Shown piece after piece: positions 31,689 to 39,889 of a stretch of DNA of 64,000 bases (position 1 is its first letter; each line of letters opens with the position of its first letter). The DNA comes from Xylanibacter brevis ATCC 19188. GTDB lineage: Bacteria > Bacteroidota > Bacteroidia > Bacteroidales > Bacteroidaceae. Under the pieces are notes generated by a model. It did not search any database. It was given only the letters and a program-made list of their open reading frames with translations, and was not told where the DNA came from. The stretch covers positions 1-64,000 of the forward strand of contig NZ_JHXM01000003.1 in assembly GCF_000621725.1 (NCBI RefSeq). Direction: 5' to 3'. A program made the position numbers and the translations under genes.

Positions 31689-33514
31689 AGCGACTGCATA
31701 TCATTCAGTTTCTTGTAATAGCCATCCATATTGAGTAGCTCATCATGTGTGCCTCTTTCCACAATACGACCATCATGGAGAACACAAATCTCATCCGCGT
31801 TCTTGATGGTTGACAATCGGTGGGCAATAGCTACAGTCGTGCGCGTCTTCATAAGGCGTTCCAATGCATCCTGTACCAAGCGTTCACTCTCCGTATCAAG
31901 AGCAGAAGTAGCCTCATCAAGAATCAGGATGGGAGGATTCTTCAATATGGCCCGGGCTATGCTGACACGCTGGCGCTGTCCACCAGACAAGCGTCCGCCA
32001 CGGTCACCGATATTCGTATCAAAGCCATTCTCACTCTGCGTAATAAACTCATAGGCATTGGCAATCTTAGCAGCCTCGATGATTTGTTCATCGGTTGCAT
32101 TATCTACGCCGAAGGAGATGTTATTGCGGAAAGAGTCATTGAAAAGAATGGCTTCCTGATTGACATTTCCTATAAGCTGTCGTAGGTCATGTATGCCTAA
32201 ATCCTTCACGTTGATACCATCAATGAGCACCTCACCTTCCTGTACATCGTAATAACGAGGTATCAAGTCTACGAGTGTGGACTTTCCGCCTCCGCTTTGT
32301 CCCACCAAGGCTATTGTCTTTCCTTTAGGGATAACAAGATTAATATTTCTCAGCACCCACTGGTCGGCATACTTAAACGACACATTGCGGAACTCTATCT
32401 CGTGTTCAAACGAAGCAATATGTTTAGGATTCTTCTGTTCTACGATAGTATTCTCAGCCATCAGTATCTTATCAATACGCTCCATAGAAGCCAATCCCTT
32501 CGGAATATTATAACCTGCCTTTGAGAACTCCTTCAATGGATTGATAATTGAATAAAGAATGACCATGTAGTAAATAAACGTAGGACCTGTGATTGTCTGG
32601 TTGTTGAGCACCAGAATACCACCAAACCACAACACGATAACAATCATGACCGTTCCCAGGAATTCACTCATAGGATGGGCAGACGACTGACGTATGTTCA
32701 CACGCATCAGATTATCACGATACTGGGAGTTGATACGGTCAAAACGCTGGTTCATCTTATCTTCTGCACAGAAGGCCTTGATAATACGAAGACCGCCTAA
32801 GGTCTCCTCCACTTGGCTCATGGTATCACTCCACAAAGCCTGTGCCTCAATACTCTTACGCTTCAGCTTTCGGCCGACAACACCCATAACCCATCCCATC
32901 ACAGGGACAATAACAAGGGTAAAGAGGGTCAATTGCCATGAGATGAAGAGCATCGTACAGAAATACGCAATAATCAGCACAGGATTCTTGAACAGCATGT
33001 CGAGCGACGACATAATAGAACTTTCCACCTCCTGCACATCACCACTCATACGGGCAATGATATCACCCTTACGTTCTTCAGAGAAAAACCCTAAGGGCAA
33101 AGACGTAATCTTTTGATAAAGCTGATTACGAATATCGCGAACCACACCTGTACGAATAGGAACGATGCATGCCGACGTCAGGAAATAGGCGCCTGTCTTC
33201 AGCAGGGTGGTAACAGCCAGGAACAAGCCGATAAACAGCAACGTCGTTGTTTGACCATAATCGCGAATCAGACAATTAACAAAAAAATTCAAGTTATTCA
33301 TCAACACTGCCTGAACATCGCTCCAGTCCCATGCCATATAGCCACTCGCGGCATCAGTCTCACCCGTCTGGAACAGTATCTGTAAGATTGGAATCAATGC
33401 TGCAAACGAGAATATATTGAGAACGGCCGACATGATATTGAAAAATACCGACGCAGCAAGATATCGATTATATGGAGGAACAAACCTACGTAATACTTGC
33501 AGGAATTCTTTCAT
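31685..33514 (-). CDS. ABC exporter, MsbA-like (fused permease-ATPase)
   Basis: Half-transporter of 609 residues: six membrane helices (about 20-320), then an ATPase domain with Walker A 'GQSGGGKST' (about 400-408), Q-loop 'GNVNQEAILF', signature 'LSGGQRQRVSIARA', Walker B 'ILILDEATSALD' and the switch His in 'TVAIAHRLSTI'. It would work as a homodimer in the inner membrane. MsbA-type flippases move lipid A-core; the neighbours (LtaS-like enzymes, YejM-like and LpxL-like genes) support a lipid-linked glycan substrate. It overlaps the LtaS-like gene by four bases. Upstream a minus-strand TATCTTTGC box (33543-33551) lies near the start. Confidence 0.93.
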   Translation of the reverse strand: MKEFLQVLRRFVPPYNRYLAASVFFNIMSAVLNIFSFAALIPILQILFQTGETDAASGYMAWDWSDVQAVLMNNLNFFVNCLIRDYGQTTTLLFIGLFLAVTTLLKTGAYFLTSACIVPIRTGVVRDIRNQLYQKITSLPLGFFSEERKGDIIARMSGDVQEVESSIMSSLDMLFKNPVLIIAYFCTMLFISWQLTLFTLVIVPVMGWVMGVVGRKLKRKSIEAQALWSDTMSQVEETLGGLRIIKAFCAEDKMNQRFDRINSQYRDNLMRVNIRQSSAHPMSEFLGTVMIVIVLWFGGILVLNNQTITGPTFIYYMVILYSIINPLKEFSKAGYNIPKGLASMERIDKILMAENTIVEQKNPKHIASFEHEIEFRNVSFKYADQWVLRNINLVIPKGKTIALVGQSGGGKSTLVDLIPRYYDVQEGEVLIDGINVKDLGIHDLRQLIGNVNQEAILFNDSFRNNISFGVDNATDEQIIEAAKIANAYEFITQSENGFDTNIGDRGGRLSGGQRQRVSIARAILKNPPILILDEATSALDTESERLVQDALERLMKTRTTVAIAHRLSTIKNADEICVLHDGRIVERGTHDELLNMDGYYKKLNDMQSL

Positions 33515-33609
33515 CTTCTTTTTCTATTTATATTATTTGTTTGCAAAGATACGAATATAAATCCAAATAACAGGTACGATAACGTGTAAAATTAGGAAAA
33601 CGCCCTATC

Positions 33610-35598
33610 CTATTGATGTTTCGCAGATGGAGCTATCACCAACTTATCGTTATTCATACGATACATGTACTGCTGGATAATGGATTTCATCTGACTGGTC
33701 ATGTGCTGCAGCGTGTCGGCAGGCACCTCCTTGAGTATGTTCTTACTAAAGACTGAGTCAGTGCGATAACGGTAAGCTGCCGTCACTTCTTGTCCGTCGA
33801 ACTCCAGCACGTATGGACCTTTCACAAACTCATAGCCATTGCTCTCTGGCACCCAGTGCAGGGCATGTGTCTCTTCTGCTGGCGTATGCAGCATATCTTT
33901 TCCAAAGGCCAGATAAGGCTGGTCGTAATGAAGATAAGCCAGCACCGTAGGCATGATATCAATCTGTTCCACCACACGTTGGGTGTCATAGCCACGCAAC
34001 GACTCGTCGCCGGGCGCATACAGGATGATAGGCACGTTGAACAGTCCTAATGTTGTCTTGTAGAAGGGGTCTATGGGCGAACTGCTATGGTCTGCCGTCA
34101 ACACAAAGAGGGTATTCTTGAACCAAGGCTGTTTGCTGGCTTCCTTGAAGAACTGTCTCAAGGCGTGGTCTGTATATGCCACACACTCTTGCAGGGGAAT
34201 CTCGCCTTTAGGGAACACGTTCTTGTAGCGTGCGGGCAGGTTGAAAGGCGTATGCGAGGTTGCCGAGAACAAAGCAGTCATAAAGGGTTGCTTCATCTTG
34301 TTCATCTGAGCGGCATAGAACTGCATAAACTCTTCATCCCAAATAGCCCAGGTGCCATCAAAGTCTTTATCGCCATTGAAATGCGGATCCTCGTTATACT
34401 CTGTTCTGCCATAATAACGCTGGAAACCGGTGGCACGGGCAAAAGCCTGGAAGCCCATCGAGTTGTTCTGAGCACCGTGGAAGAAGGCGGTGGTATAACC
34501 TTTCTTCTCGCCTAACTCACGCGCCAGACCTGACATATGGTTCAGGGAGGCAGGCGTCAGGAACAACGGCTCTACGTAGTTTGGCAGCGACGACAGCGTG
34601 GAAGGCATTCCTTCGATACTCTTTCGGCCATTCGAATAAGAATATCTCCAAGTGATAGCGCCATGAGCAATCAGCGAATCCACGAAAGGAGTAAAGCCCT
34701 TGTAAGCACCGCCACGCAAGGTCTGGTTGTAGTAGCCCATGTGCTGTTTGCCCCAGCTCTCGAGTATAAGCACCACTACGTTCTTGGGCTGAAAGGCCAC
34801 CGAGTTGTTGGGCACATGGATGGGCGTATAGAAAGACAGTGCCTCTTCCTCGCTCATATAACTGGGAGTCACAAGGGGTTTCTTGCTGAGCGTACGGTAG
34901 ATGCTGAAAGGTGTGTTCAGTACAATGCCTGTCTCTGCCGGACGATCCACAAACTGATTGGCATTGCTGATGGTGATAGGGCGCACAGCATGCGAGAAGC
35001 CTCCGCGCATACCGGCAACGACCAGCGGAACAGCTGCCACGAGTATCACGGTCTGAGTGGCATAATAGCGCCAGGACGCCTTTACCGCCGACACCTGCTG
35101 CGGGCGGAACACCTTCCACAACAGCCACGACAGGGAAAAGGCCAACAATACCAGATACCAGTTTGCCAAGAACTGTTCGCCCATAATCTTTGTCATTCCG
35201 CCCACGCCCTCATGACTAAACTCGTAGAATACAGAGGTGGTGGTTCGCTTTCCCGTATATGGGAAATAGACGCAGTCGCACAGGTTTGCCCATATAGCTA
35301 CAGAGTTGCAAACCACGTAAATCCATTTCACCACTTGGTAATATCCTTTCCGCTCTTTCCAATGCAAGGGAAACAGCATCAGCAAGATAACCAACGCATT
35401 GGTATAAAGAATGGCAGTGGTATCAAAGATGAGACCCGCAGCAAAAAGACTGGCAGCATGGCCCCACGTCATTGTATCAGCATAAAGCGACCAGTTTACC
35501 AACAAGAAAACCAATCTGCAAAACGTGAACAGTAAGAATATGACAAATAAATTGCTAACCAAGCCCACAACGGGATATCTAAAGAATGTTCTTCTCAT
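33610..35598 (-). CDS. LtaS-like membrane phosphotransferase (sulfatase fold), 2
   Basis: Encodes 662 residues from the ATG at 35598; in-frame codons before it overlap the -7 box TAACTTTGC (35622-35630). Five N-terminal transmembrane helices, then the sulfatase fold: 'KNVVVLILESWGKQHMGYYN' (about 277-296) with the metal Glu, 'YSNGRKSIEGMPSTLSSLP' containing the nucleophile segment, and 'FVLTADHSSSPIDPFYK' with the metal Asp-His. At the usual nucleophile place the motif reads GRKSIEG, with Ser rather than Thr, so activity could differ from the 29886 paralogue. It is separate from the exporter operon by about 95 bases. Predicted to transfer a phospho-head group to an envelope glycan; the substrate is unknown. 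Confidence 0.85.
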   Translation of the reverse strand: MRRTFFRYPVVGLVSNLFVIFLLFTFCRLVFLLVNWSLYADTMTWGHAASLFAAGLIFDTTAILYTNALVILLMLFPLHWKERKGYYQVVKWIYVVCNSVAIWANLCDCVYFPYTGKRTTTSVFYEFSHEGVGGMTKIMGEQFLANWYLVLLAFSLSWLLWKVFRPQQVSAVKASWRYYATQTVILVAAVPLVVAGMRGGFSHAVRPITISNANQFVDRPAETGIVLNTPFSIYRTLSKKPLVTPSYMSEEEALSFYTPIHVPNNSVAFQPKNVVVLILESWGKQHMGYYNQTLRGGAYKGFTPFVDSLIAHGAITWRYSYSNGRKSIEGMPSTLSSLPNYVEPLFLTPASLNHMSGLARELGEKKGYTTAFFHGAQNNSMGFQAFARATGFQRYYGRTEYNEDPHFNGDKDFDGTWAIWDEEFMQFYAAQMNKMKQPFMTALFSATSHTPFNLPARYKNVFPKGEIPLQECVAYTDHALRQFFKEASKQPWFKNTLFVLTADHSSSPIDPFYKTTLGLFNVPIILYAPGDESLRGYDTQRVVEQIDIMPTVLAYLHYDQPYLAFGKDMLHTPAEETHALHWVPESNGYEFVKGPYVLEFDGQEVTAAYRYRTDSVFSKNILKEVPADTLQHMTSQMKSIIQQYMYRMNNDKLVIAPSAKHQ

Positions 35599-35687
35599 AA
35601 TATTCGTCTTTAAAAGCGAGTGCAAAGTTACAAAAAAGTGGATATAATATGGCACTTTTCAAAGAAAAAGTAGTAATTTTGCGACCA

Positions 35688-37076
35688 ATGAAACAGAAAA
35701 GAATGAAGAGAAAAGTAACCTGGACCATCGCCACCCTTCTATTGGTGGGTCTCGGGTCTTGGGTCTATAGCCGTTGGAACGTATGGTTCCACAACCCTGA
35801 CGAAGAGCCTTATACCGCCAACAGCACACCTCACTGGGTGCTACTGACCTTTGGCGACTCCACAGAATGGGCACGCAATGTGAGCTGGCAAGGCGACAGC
35901 ATGGTGCGCCCGTCGCACCTGGAATTGGCACAGTTGCCCGATGGCGACACCATCCAGATTTCTGCCAATGGCGAGGTCTTCGAGTCTCGCGCCGGAAAGG
36001 CTGCTTATTACGTGGCCCGACTGCGCAACCTGCAACCCAACGCTTGCTATGCCTATCGGGCAGTGACAGACGGCAAGGCCTCTGAGTGGTATCATTTCAA
36101 CACCAGCAAACAGACGCACGACGACCTCTCGTTCCTCTACGTGGGAGATGTTCAAGACACCCTTTACGGCGAGGCCAACCGCTTCCTCCGTGAGGCTCTC
36201 CACCGACACCCACAGAGTGAGTTCCTGGTTTGTGGCGGAGACCTGACGGAACGTCCCACCAACCAGCACTGGACAGAGACCTTTCGTGACCTCGACAGCG
36301 TGGCTCAGCATCTGCCACTGGTGTGCGTCACCGGCAATCACGATTACCTGAAAGGGGTTATCGTATCGCTGGAGCGCCGCTTCTCGCTCATCCACTCTTA
36401 CTATCTCGACTCGAAGGTTGGCGACAATCAAGTGTTTACGTTTCACTACGGTCCCGCCCAGTTCTTCTTGTTAGACAGCAACCGCGAGTTTCCTTACCTC
36501 TTCACCCAGCGCAACTGGCTAGAAGAACAGCTCAAGCACAGCACTGCCCGCTGGAAGATTGTGGTGCTCCACCACCCTCTTTTCTCTCTGAAAGGCAACA
36601 ACAACCTGATTCAGCGCTGGATGTTCAACGACCTCATCGAGGTGTATGGCGTTGACCTCGTGCTGCAAGGCCACGAACATGCCTACGGACGTATGACTCG
36701 CCACACCGACGAGGGCCAAGCCACCACGCCCATCTATACCGTCAGCCACTGTTCACCAAAGAACTATTACATCCAGTTTGACGACCGTTTCGACAAGTTT
36801 GGCATCTCTAGCCGTTACTATCAGACCGTGAACATCTCTGGCGACACGCTAACCATGGCTGCCTACGAGGTGTACCAGCACACGCTCTACGACTCTGTTT
36901 GCGTGATTAAGAAGGGGGCAAACACCCACATCCAAGACTACGGAAAGGCCATTCCCGAATATACAAAATTTACGCCCGACCTCTCTCGAAAGAAAGACCG
37001 GGCGTATGCCGAACGCATCGAAGCGTACAGAAAACGTCATCCCGAACGCATCAAAGGGCTTCGCCCAACAAAGTAG
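35688..37076 (+). CDS. purple acid phosphatase-like metallophosphoesterase
   Basis: Encodes 462 residues from the ATG at 35688. An upstream ATG at 35649 precedes the -7 box TAATTTTG (about 35674), so it was rejected; 35703 is another possible start. A single N-terminal membrane anchor or signal (about 12-26), a fibronectin III-like domain (about 45-140), then the phosphoesterase domain with all metal motifs: GDVQD, GGDLTE, GNHDY, VLHHP and GHEHAYGR. This matches periplasmic or surface purple acid phosphatases, which hydrolyse phosphomonoesters. The last 26 bases overlap the end of miaB on the other strand. It may recycle phosphate from the phospho-decorated envelope. Confidence 0.9.
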   Translation: MKQKRMKRKVTWTIATLLLVGLGSWVYSRWNVWFHNPDEEPYTANSTPHWVLLTFGDSTEWARNVSWQGDSMVRPSHLELAQLPDGDTIQISANGEVFESRAGKAAYYVARLRNLQPNACYAYRAVTDGKASEWYHFNTSKQTHDDLSFLYVGDVQDTLYGEANRFLREALHRHPQSEFLVCGGDLTERPTNQHWTETFRDLDSVAQHLPLVCVTGNHDYLKGVIVSLERRFSLIHSYYLDSKVGDNQVFTFHYGPAQFFLLDSNREFPYLFTQRNWLEEQLKHSTARWKIVVLHHPLFSLKGNNNLIQRWMFNDLIEVYGVDLVLQGHEHAYGRMTRHTDEGQATTPIYTVSHCSPKNYYIQFDDRFDKFGISSRYYQTVNISGDTLTMAAYEVYQHTLYDSVCVIKKGANTHIQDYGKAIPEYTKFTPDLSRKKDRAYAERIEAYRKRHPERIKGLRPTK

Positions 37077-38355
37077 CACTGGTGCTACCCGTGATACGCA
37101 CGCGAACTGTTTCGCCTATATGGTGGTTCTTCTTGTCGAAGACCACCATTTTATTTTGTTCTGTTCTGCCGCACAACTGCTCGCGCGAACGCTTTGAGAA
37201 GCCTTCTACCAGCACATCAAACTCCTTGCCCTCATCCTTCTTGTTCTGTTGGGCAGAAATCTCTGTCTGCAATGCAATCATCTCGTTCAATCGACGAATC
37301 TTCTCTTCCTCTGGCACATTATCAGGCAAATGCTTTGAGGCAAACGTGCCGGGACGCTCTGAATACTTGAACATAAAGGCTGAATCATAACCCACCTCGC
37401 GCATCAGCGACAGTGACAACTGATGATCTTCCTCGGTCTCGTCGTGATAGCCCACAAAGATATCTGTTGACAAGCCACAGTCAGGGATGATTCGACGGAT
37501 GGCAGCAACACGGTCCAAATACCACTCACGCGTGTATTTACGGTTCATCAACTTCAAGATACGGTCACTACCACTCTGCACTGGCAGGTGGATATGCTTG
37601 CAGACATTAGGCATATCAGCAATCACCTGAAGGGTCTCGTCGCTCATATCCTTAGGATGCGAGGTCGTAAAACGGATACGCAGCTCGGGAGCCTCCTCTG
37701 CCACAGCCTTCAGCAACTTTGGAAATCCCATACCTTCGAAGTTATAGCTGTTGACATTCTGGCCAAGCAGGGTTACCTCCTTAAAACCGCGGTCACGCAA
37801 GTCGCGCACCTCACGCAGGATGCTCTCCACATCACGACTACGTTCACGACCGCGAGTATAGGGCACAATACAGTAATGACAGAAGTTGTTACAACCGCGC
37901 ATGATGCTCACAAAACCGCCAATCTTATGTCCAAGACCAATACGCTGAGGCACTACATCACGGTAGGTCTCGGTTGTAGAAAGTTCAATATTGATAGCCT
38001 TATGTCCCAGCTCTGCCTGCGCTACCAGATCGGGCAACGACAGATAGGCATCAGGACCTGCTACGAGGTCGGCACCATGGTTCTGCAGCAGGTCGTCTTT
38101 CACACGCTCTGCCATGCAACCCAGCACGCCAACCACCAAACTACGCTTACGCTTCACAGCATTTAGCGCTTCTAATCTATGATAGATCTTCTGTTCGGCA
38201 TTATCACGCACCGAACAGGTGTTCAGGAATACAGCATCGGCCTCATCAATATTCTCGCAGTTCTCATAGCCTGCCATCTTCATGACCGATGCCACCACTT
38301 CCGAGTCTGCCACGTTCATCTGGCAGCCGTAAGTCTCAATAAAAAGTTTCTTCAT
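37051..38355 (-). CDS. miaB: tRNA-2-methylthio-N6-dimethylallyladenosine synthase
   Basis: Radical-SAM methylthiotransferase of 434 residues that adds the 2-methylthio group to i6A37 of tRNAs reading UNN codons. N-terminal UPF0004 domain with 'ETYGCQMNVADSEVV' and Cys at about 11, 47 and 81 (second 4Fe-4S cluster); radical-SAM triad in 'RGCNNFCHYCIVPYTRG' (CxxxCxxC, about 150-166); and a C-terminal TRAM domain ending in 'VRVRITGSTSATLLGE'. Length and motifs are complete. A minus-strand -7 box TTAATTTTGC lies about 25-30 bases upstream. Its 3' end overlaps the convergent phosphoesterase gene by 26 bases. Confidence 0.96.
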   Translation of the reverse strand: MKKLFIETYGCQMNVADSEVVASVMKMAGYENCENIDEADAVFLNTCSVRDNAEQKIYHRLEALNAVKRKRSLVVGVLGCMAERVKDDLLQNHGADLVAGPDAYLSLPDLVAQAELGHKAINIELSTTETYRDVVPQRIGLGHKIGGFVSIMRGCNNFCHYCIVPYTRGRERSRDVESILREVRDLRDRGFKEVTLLGQNVNSYNFEGMGFPKLLKAVAEEAPELRIRFTTSHPKDMSDETLQVIADMPNVCKHIHLPVQSGSDRILKLMNRKYTREWYLDRVAAIRRIIPDCGLSTDIFVGYHDETEEDHQLSLSLMREVGYDSAFMFKYSERPGTFASKHLPDNVPEEEKIRRLNEMIALQTEISAQQNKKDEGKEFDVLVEGFSKRSREQLCGRTEQNKMVVFDKKNHHIGETVRVRITGSTSATLLGEAL

Positions 38356-38495
38356 TAGCTAATTTCTCAATTTCGACTGCAAAATTAAGAAATAATTATG
38401 AATTACAGACTTTAATAAAAATAATTTCACCTTTATATGTATATAATTAGTAAATATTTGTACCTTTGCATCTGAATTACACAATAACGCAAAAG

Positions 38496-39392
38496 ATGAG
38501 TTTTTCTAAAGTTAACATTTGGACCGAAATACGTGATTACACACTTTTGGCTATCGCCATGATCAGCTATAGCATTGGATGGACCGTATTTCTCTTGCCC
38601 AACAACATCACTACGGGCGGTGTTGCGGGTGTATCATCTATATTGTTCTGGGCCACAGGCATTCCCATCAACGTCAGCTACTTCCTCATCAACGCTGTAT
38701 TGTTGCTCATCGCCCTGCGTATCCTGGGATTTAAATTCTGCTTGAAGACCATCTTTGCCGTCTCTGTGCTGACCACCGCACTGACCATCATGCCGCAATA
38801 TATCACGGTTCATCTGCTCCGCGACCAGCCATTCATGGCCGCCATCATCGGTGCCGTTTTCTGTGGCAGTGGCGTGGGCTTGGGTTTGGCTGCTAATGGC
38901 TCTACCGGTGGCACCGACATCATTGCGGCTATCATCAACAAATACCGTGATATCTCACTGGGACGCGTCATCTTGATTTGCGACGTCGTCATCATCTCCA
39001 GCAGCTACTTCGTACTAGGCGATATCGAACGCGTGATCTATGGCTATGTGGTTCTCTATGTCACCTCTTTCTGTATAGACCAGGTCGTGAACTCCATGCG
39101 CCGTTCGGTGCAGTTTTTCATCATCAGTGACAAGTACGAGGAGATTGGCCAGCGCATCAATCGCGAGCCTCATCGTGGATGTACCGTCGTTGATGCCCAT
39201 GGCTTCTATTCTGGCAAAGAGGTCAAGATGCTCTTTGTTCTGGCCAAGCGCCGACAGAGCGATGTGATCTTCCGCATCATCAACGAGATAGACCCCAACG
39301 CTTTTGTTTCTCAAAGTGCCGTTATTGGTGTTTACGGAGAGGGCTTCGACCGCTTTAAGGTGCGCAGCAAAAACCCCAAGAAGATAGAATAA
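38496..39392 (+). CDS. YitT family membrane protein (DUF161 + DUF2179)
   Basis: Encodes 298 residues from the ATG at 38496; an in-frame TTG at 38466 lies within the -7 box TACCTTTGC. Five or six membrane helices with the internal repeat typical of DUF161 ('GWTVFLLPNNITTGGVAG', 'GLGLAANGSTGGTDIIA') and a cytoplasmic C-terminal DUF2179 domain ('RGCTVVDAHGFYSGKEVKML'). The family is widespread in Bacteroidetes and Firmicutes, and its transport substrate is not firmly known. It stands alone, followed by the convergent nrdG gene after eight bases. Confidence 0.9.
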   Translation: MSFSKVNIWTEIRDYTLLAIAMISYSIGWTVFLLPNNITTGGVAGVSSILFWATGIPINVSYFLINAVLLLIALRILGFKFCLKTIFAVSVLTTALTIMPQYITVHLLRDQPFMAAIIGAVFCGSGVGLGLAANGSTGGTDIIAAIINKYRDISLGRVILICDVVIISSSYFVLGDIERVIYGYVVLYVTSFCIDQVVNSMRRSVQFFIISDKYEEIGQRINREPHRGCTVVDAHGFYSGKEVKMLFVLAKRRQSDVIFRIINEIDPNAFVSQSAVIGVYGEGFDRFKVRSKNPKKIE

Positions 39393-39400
39393 TCCGTAAC

Positions 39401-39889
39401 TTATTCTTTATAAAGACACACTTTACCTTCGCGCAGCGAGGCAGGCACGTCTATCAGACGCTGATTGCGTGAGCCGCGAAAGTGAAGTGTTTCGTCGCGT
39501 TGTGACTTCACAAACGGACCGTCCACCAACACGTCAATCTTTTCCAGGAGTGCCTTCTGGCGCGGATTGCTCACCAGTGCCTCATAGGTAAAGCCGGTGT
39601 AGCACCATATATCCTTGTCAGTACGTGACTTGATGGCTTTTGCCAACTCGGTAAAGCCCTCGGGCTGATACATCGGATCACCACCCGAGAAGGTCACGTT
39701 AGCAAAGGGGTCAGCCTCTATGACGCTCATAATCTCGTCGGTCGTCATAGTATGACCGCCTTCAAAATCCCACGACTGCGGGTTATGACAGCCAGCACAT
39801 TGATGTCTGCAACCAGCACAATAAATGGAGGTCCGGAATCCCGGACCATCCACCATTGTATCTTCTATAATGCTTAATACGCTAATCAT
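39401..39889 (-). CDS. nrdG: anaerobic ribonucleoside-triphosphate reductase activating protein
   Basis: Radical-SAM activase of 162 residues that installs the glycyl radical on NrdD. 'DTMVDGPGFRTSIYCAGC' precedes the Cys motif (YCAGCRHQCAGCHNPQSW), and 'NVTFSGGDPMYQP' binds SAM. Length is normal. It overlaps nrdD by four bases (ATGA), so activase and reductase are coupled. It supplies dNTPs without oxygen, as expected of an anaerobe. Confidence 0.95.
   Translation of the reverse strand: MISVLSIIEDTMVDGPGFRTSIYCAGCRHQCAGCHNPQSWDFEGGHTMTTDEIMSVIEADPFANVTFSGGDPMYQPEGFTELAKAIKSRTDKDIWCYTGFTYEALVSNPRQKALLEKIDVLVDGPFVKSQRDETLHFRGSRNQRLIDVPASLREGKVCLYKE

Noticed and set aside
34537..35535. 332-residue plus-strand frame opposite the second LtaS-like gene
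   Set aside because: Antisense shadow; the minus-strand product has full membrane and sulfatase motifs.
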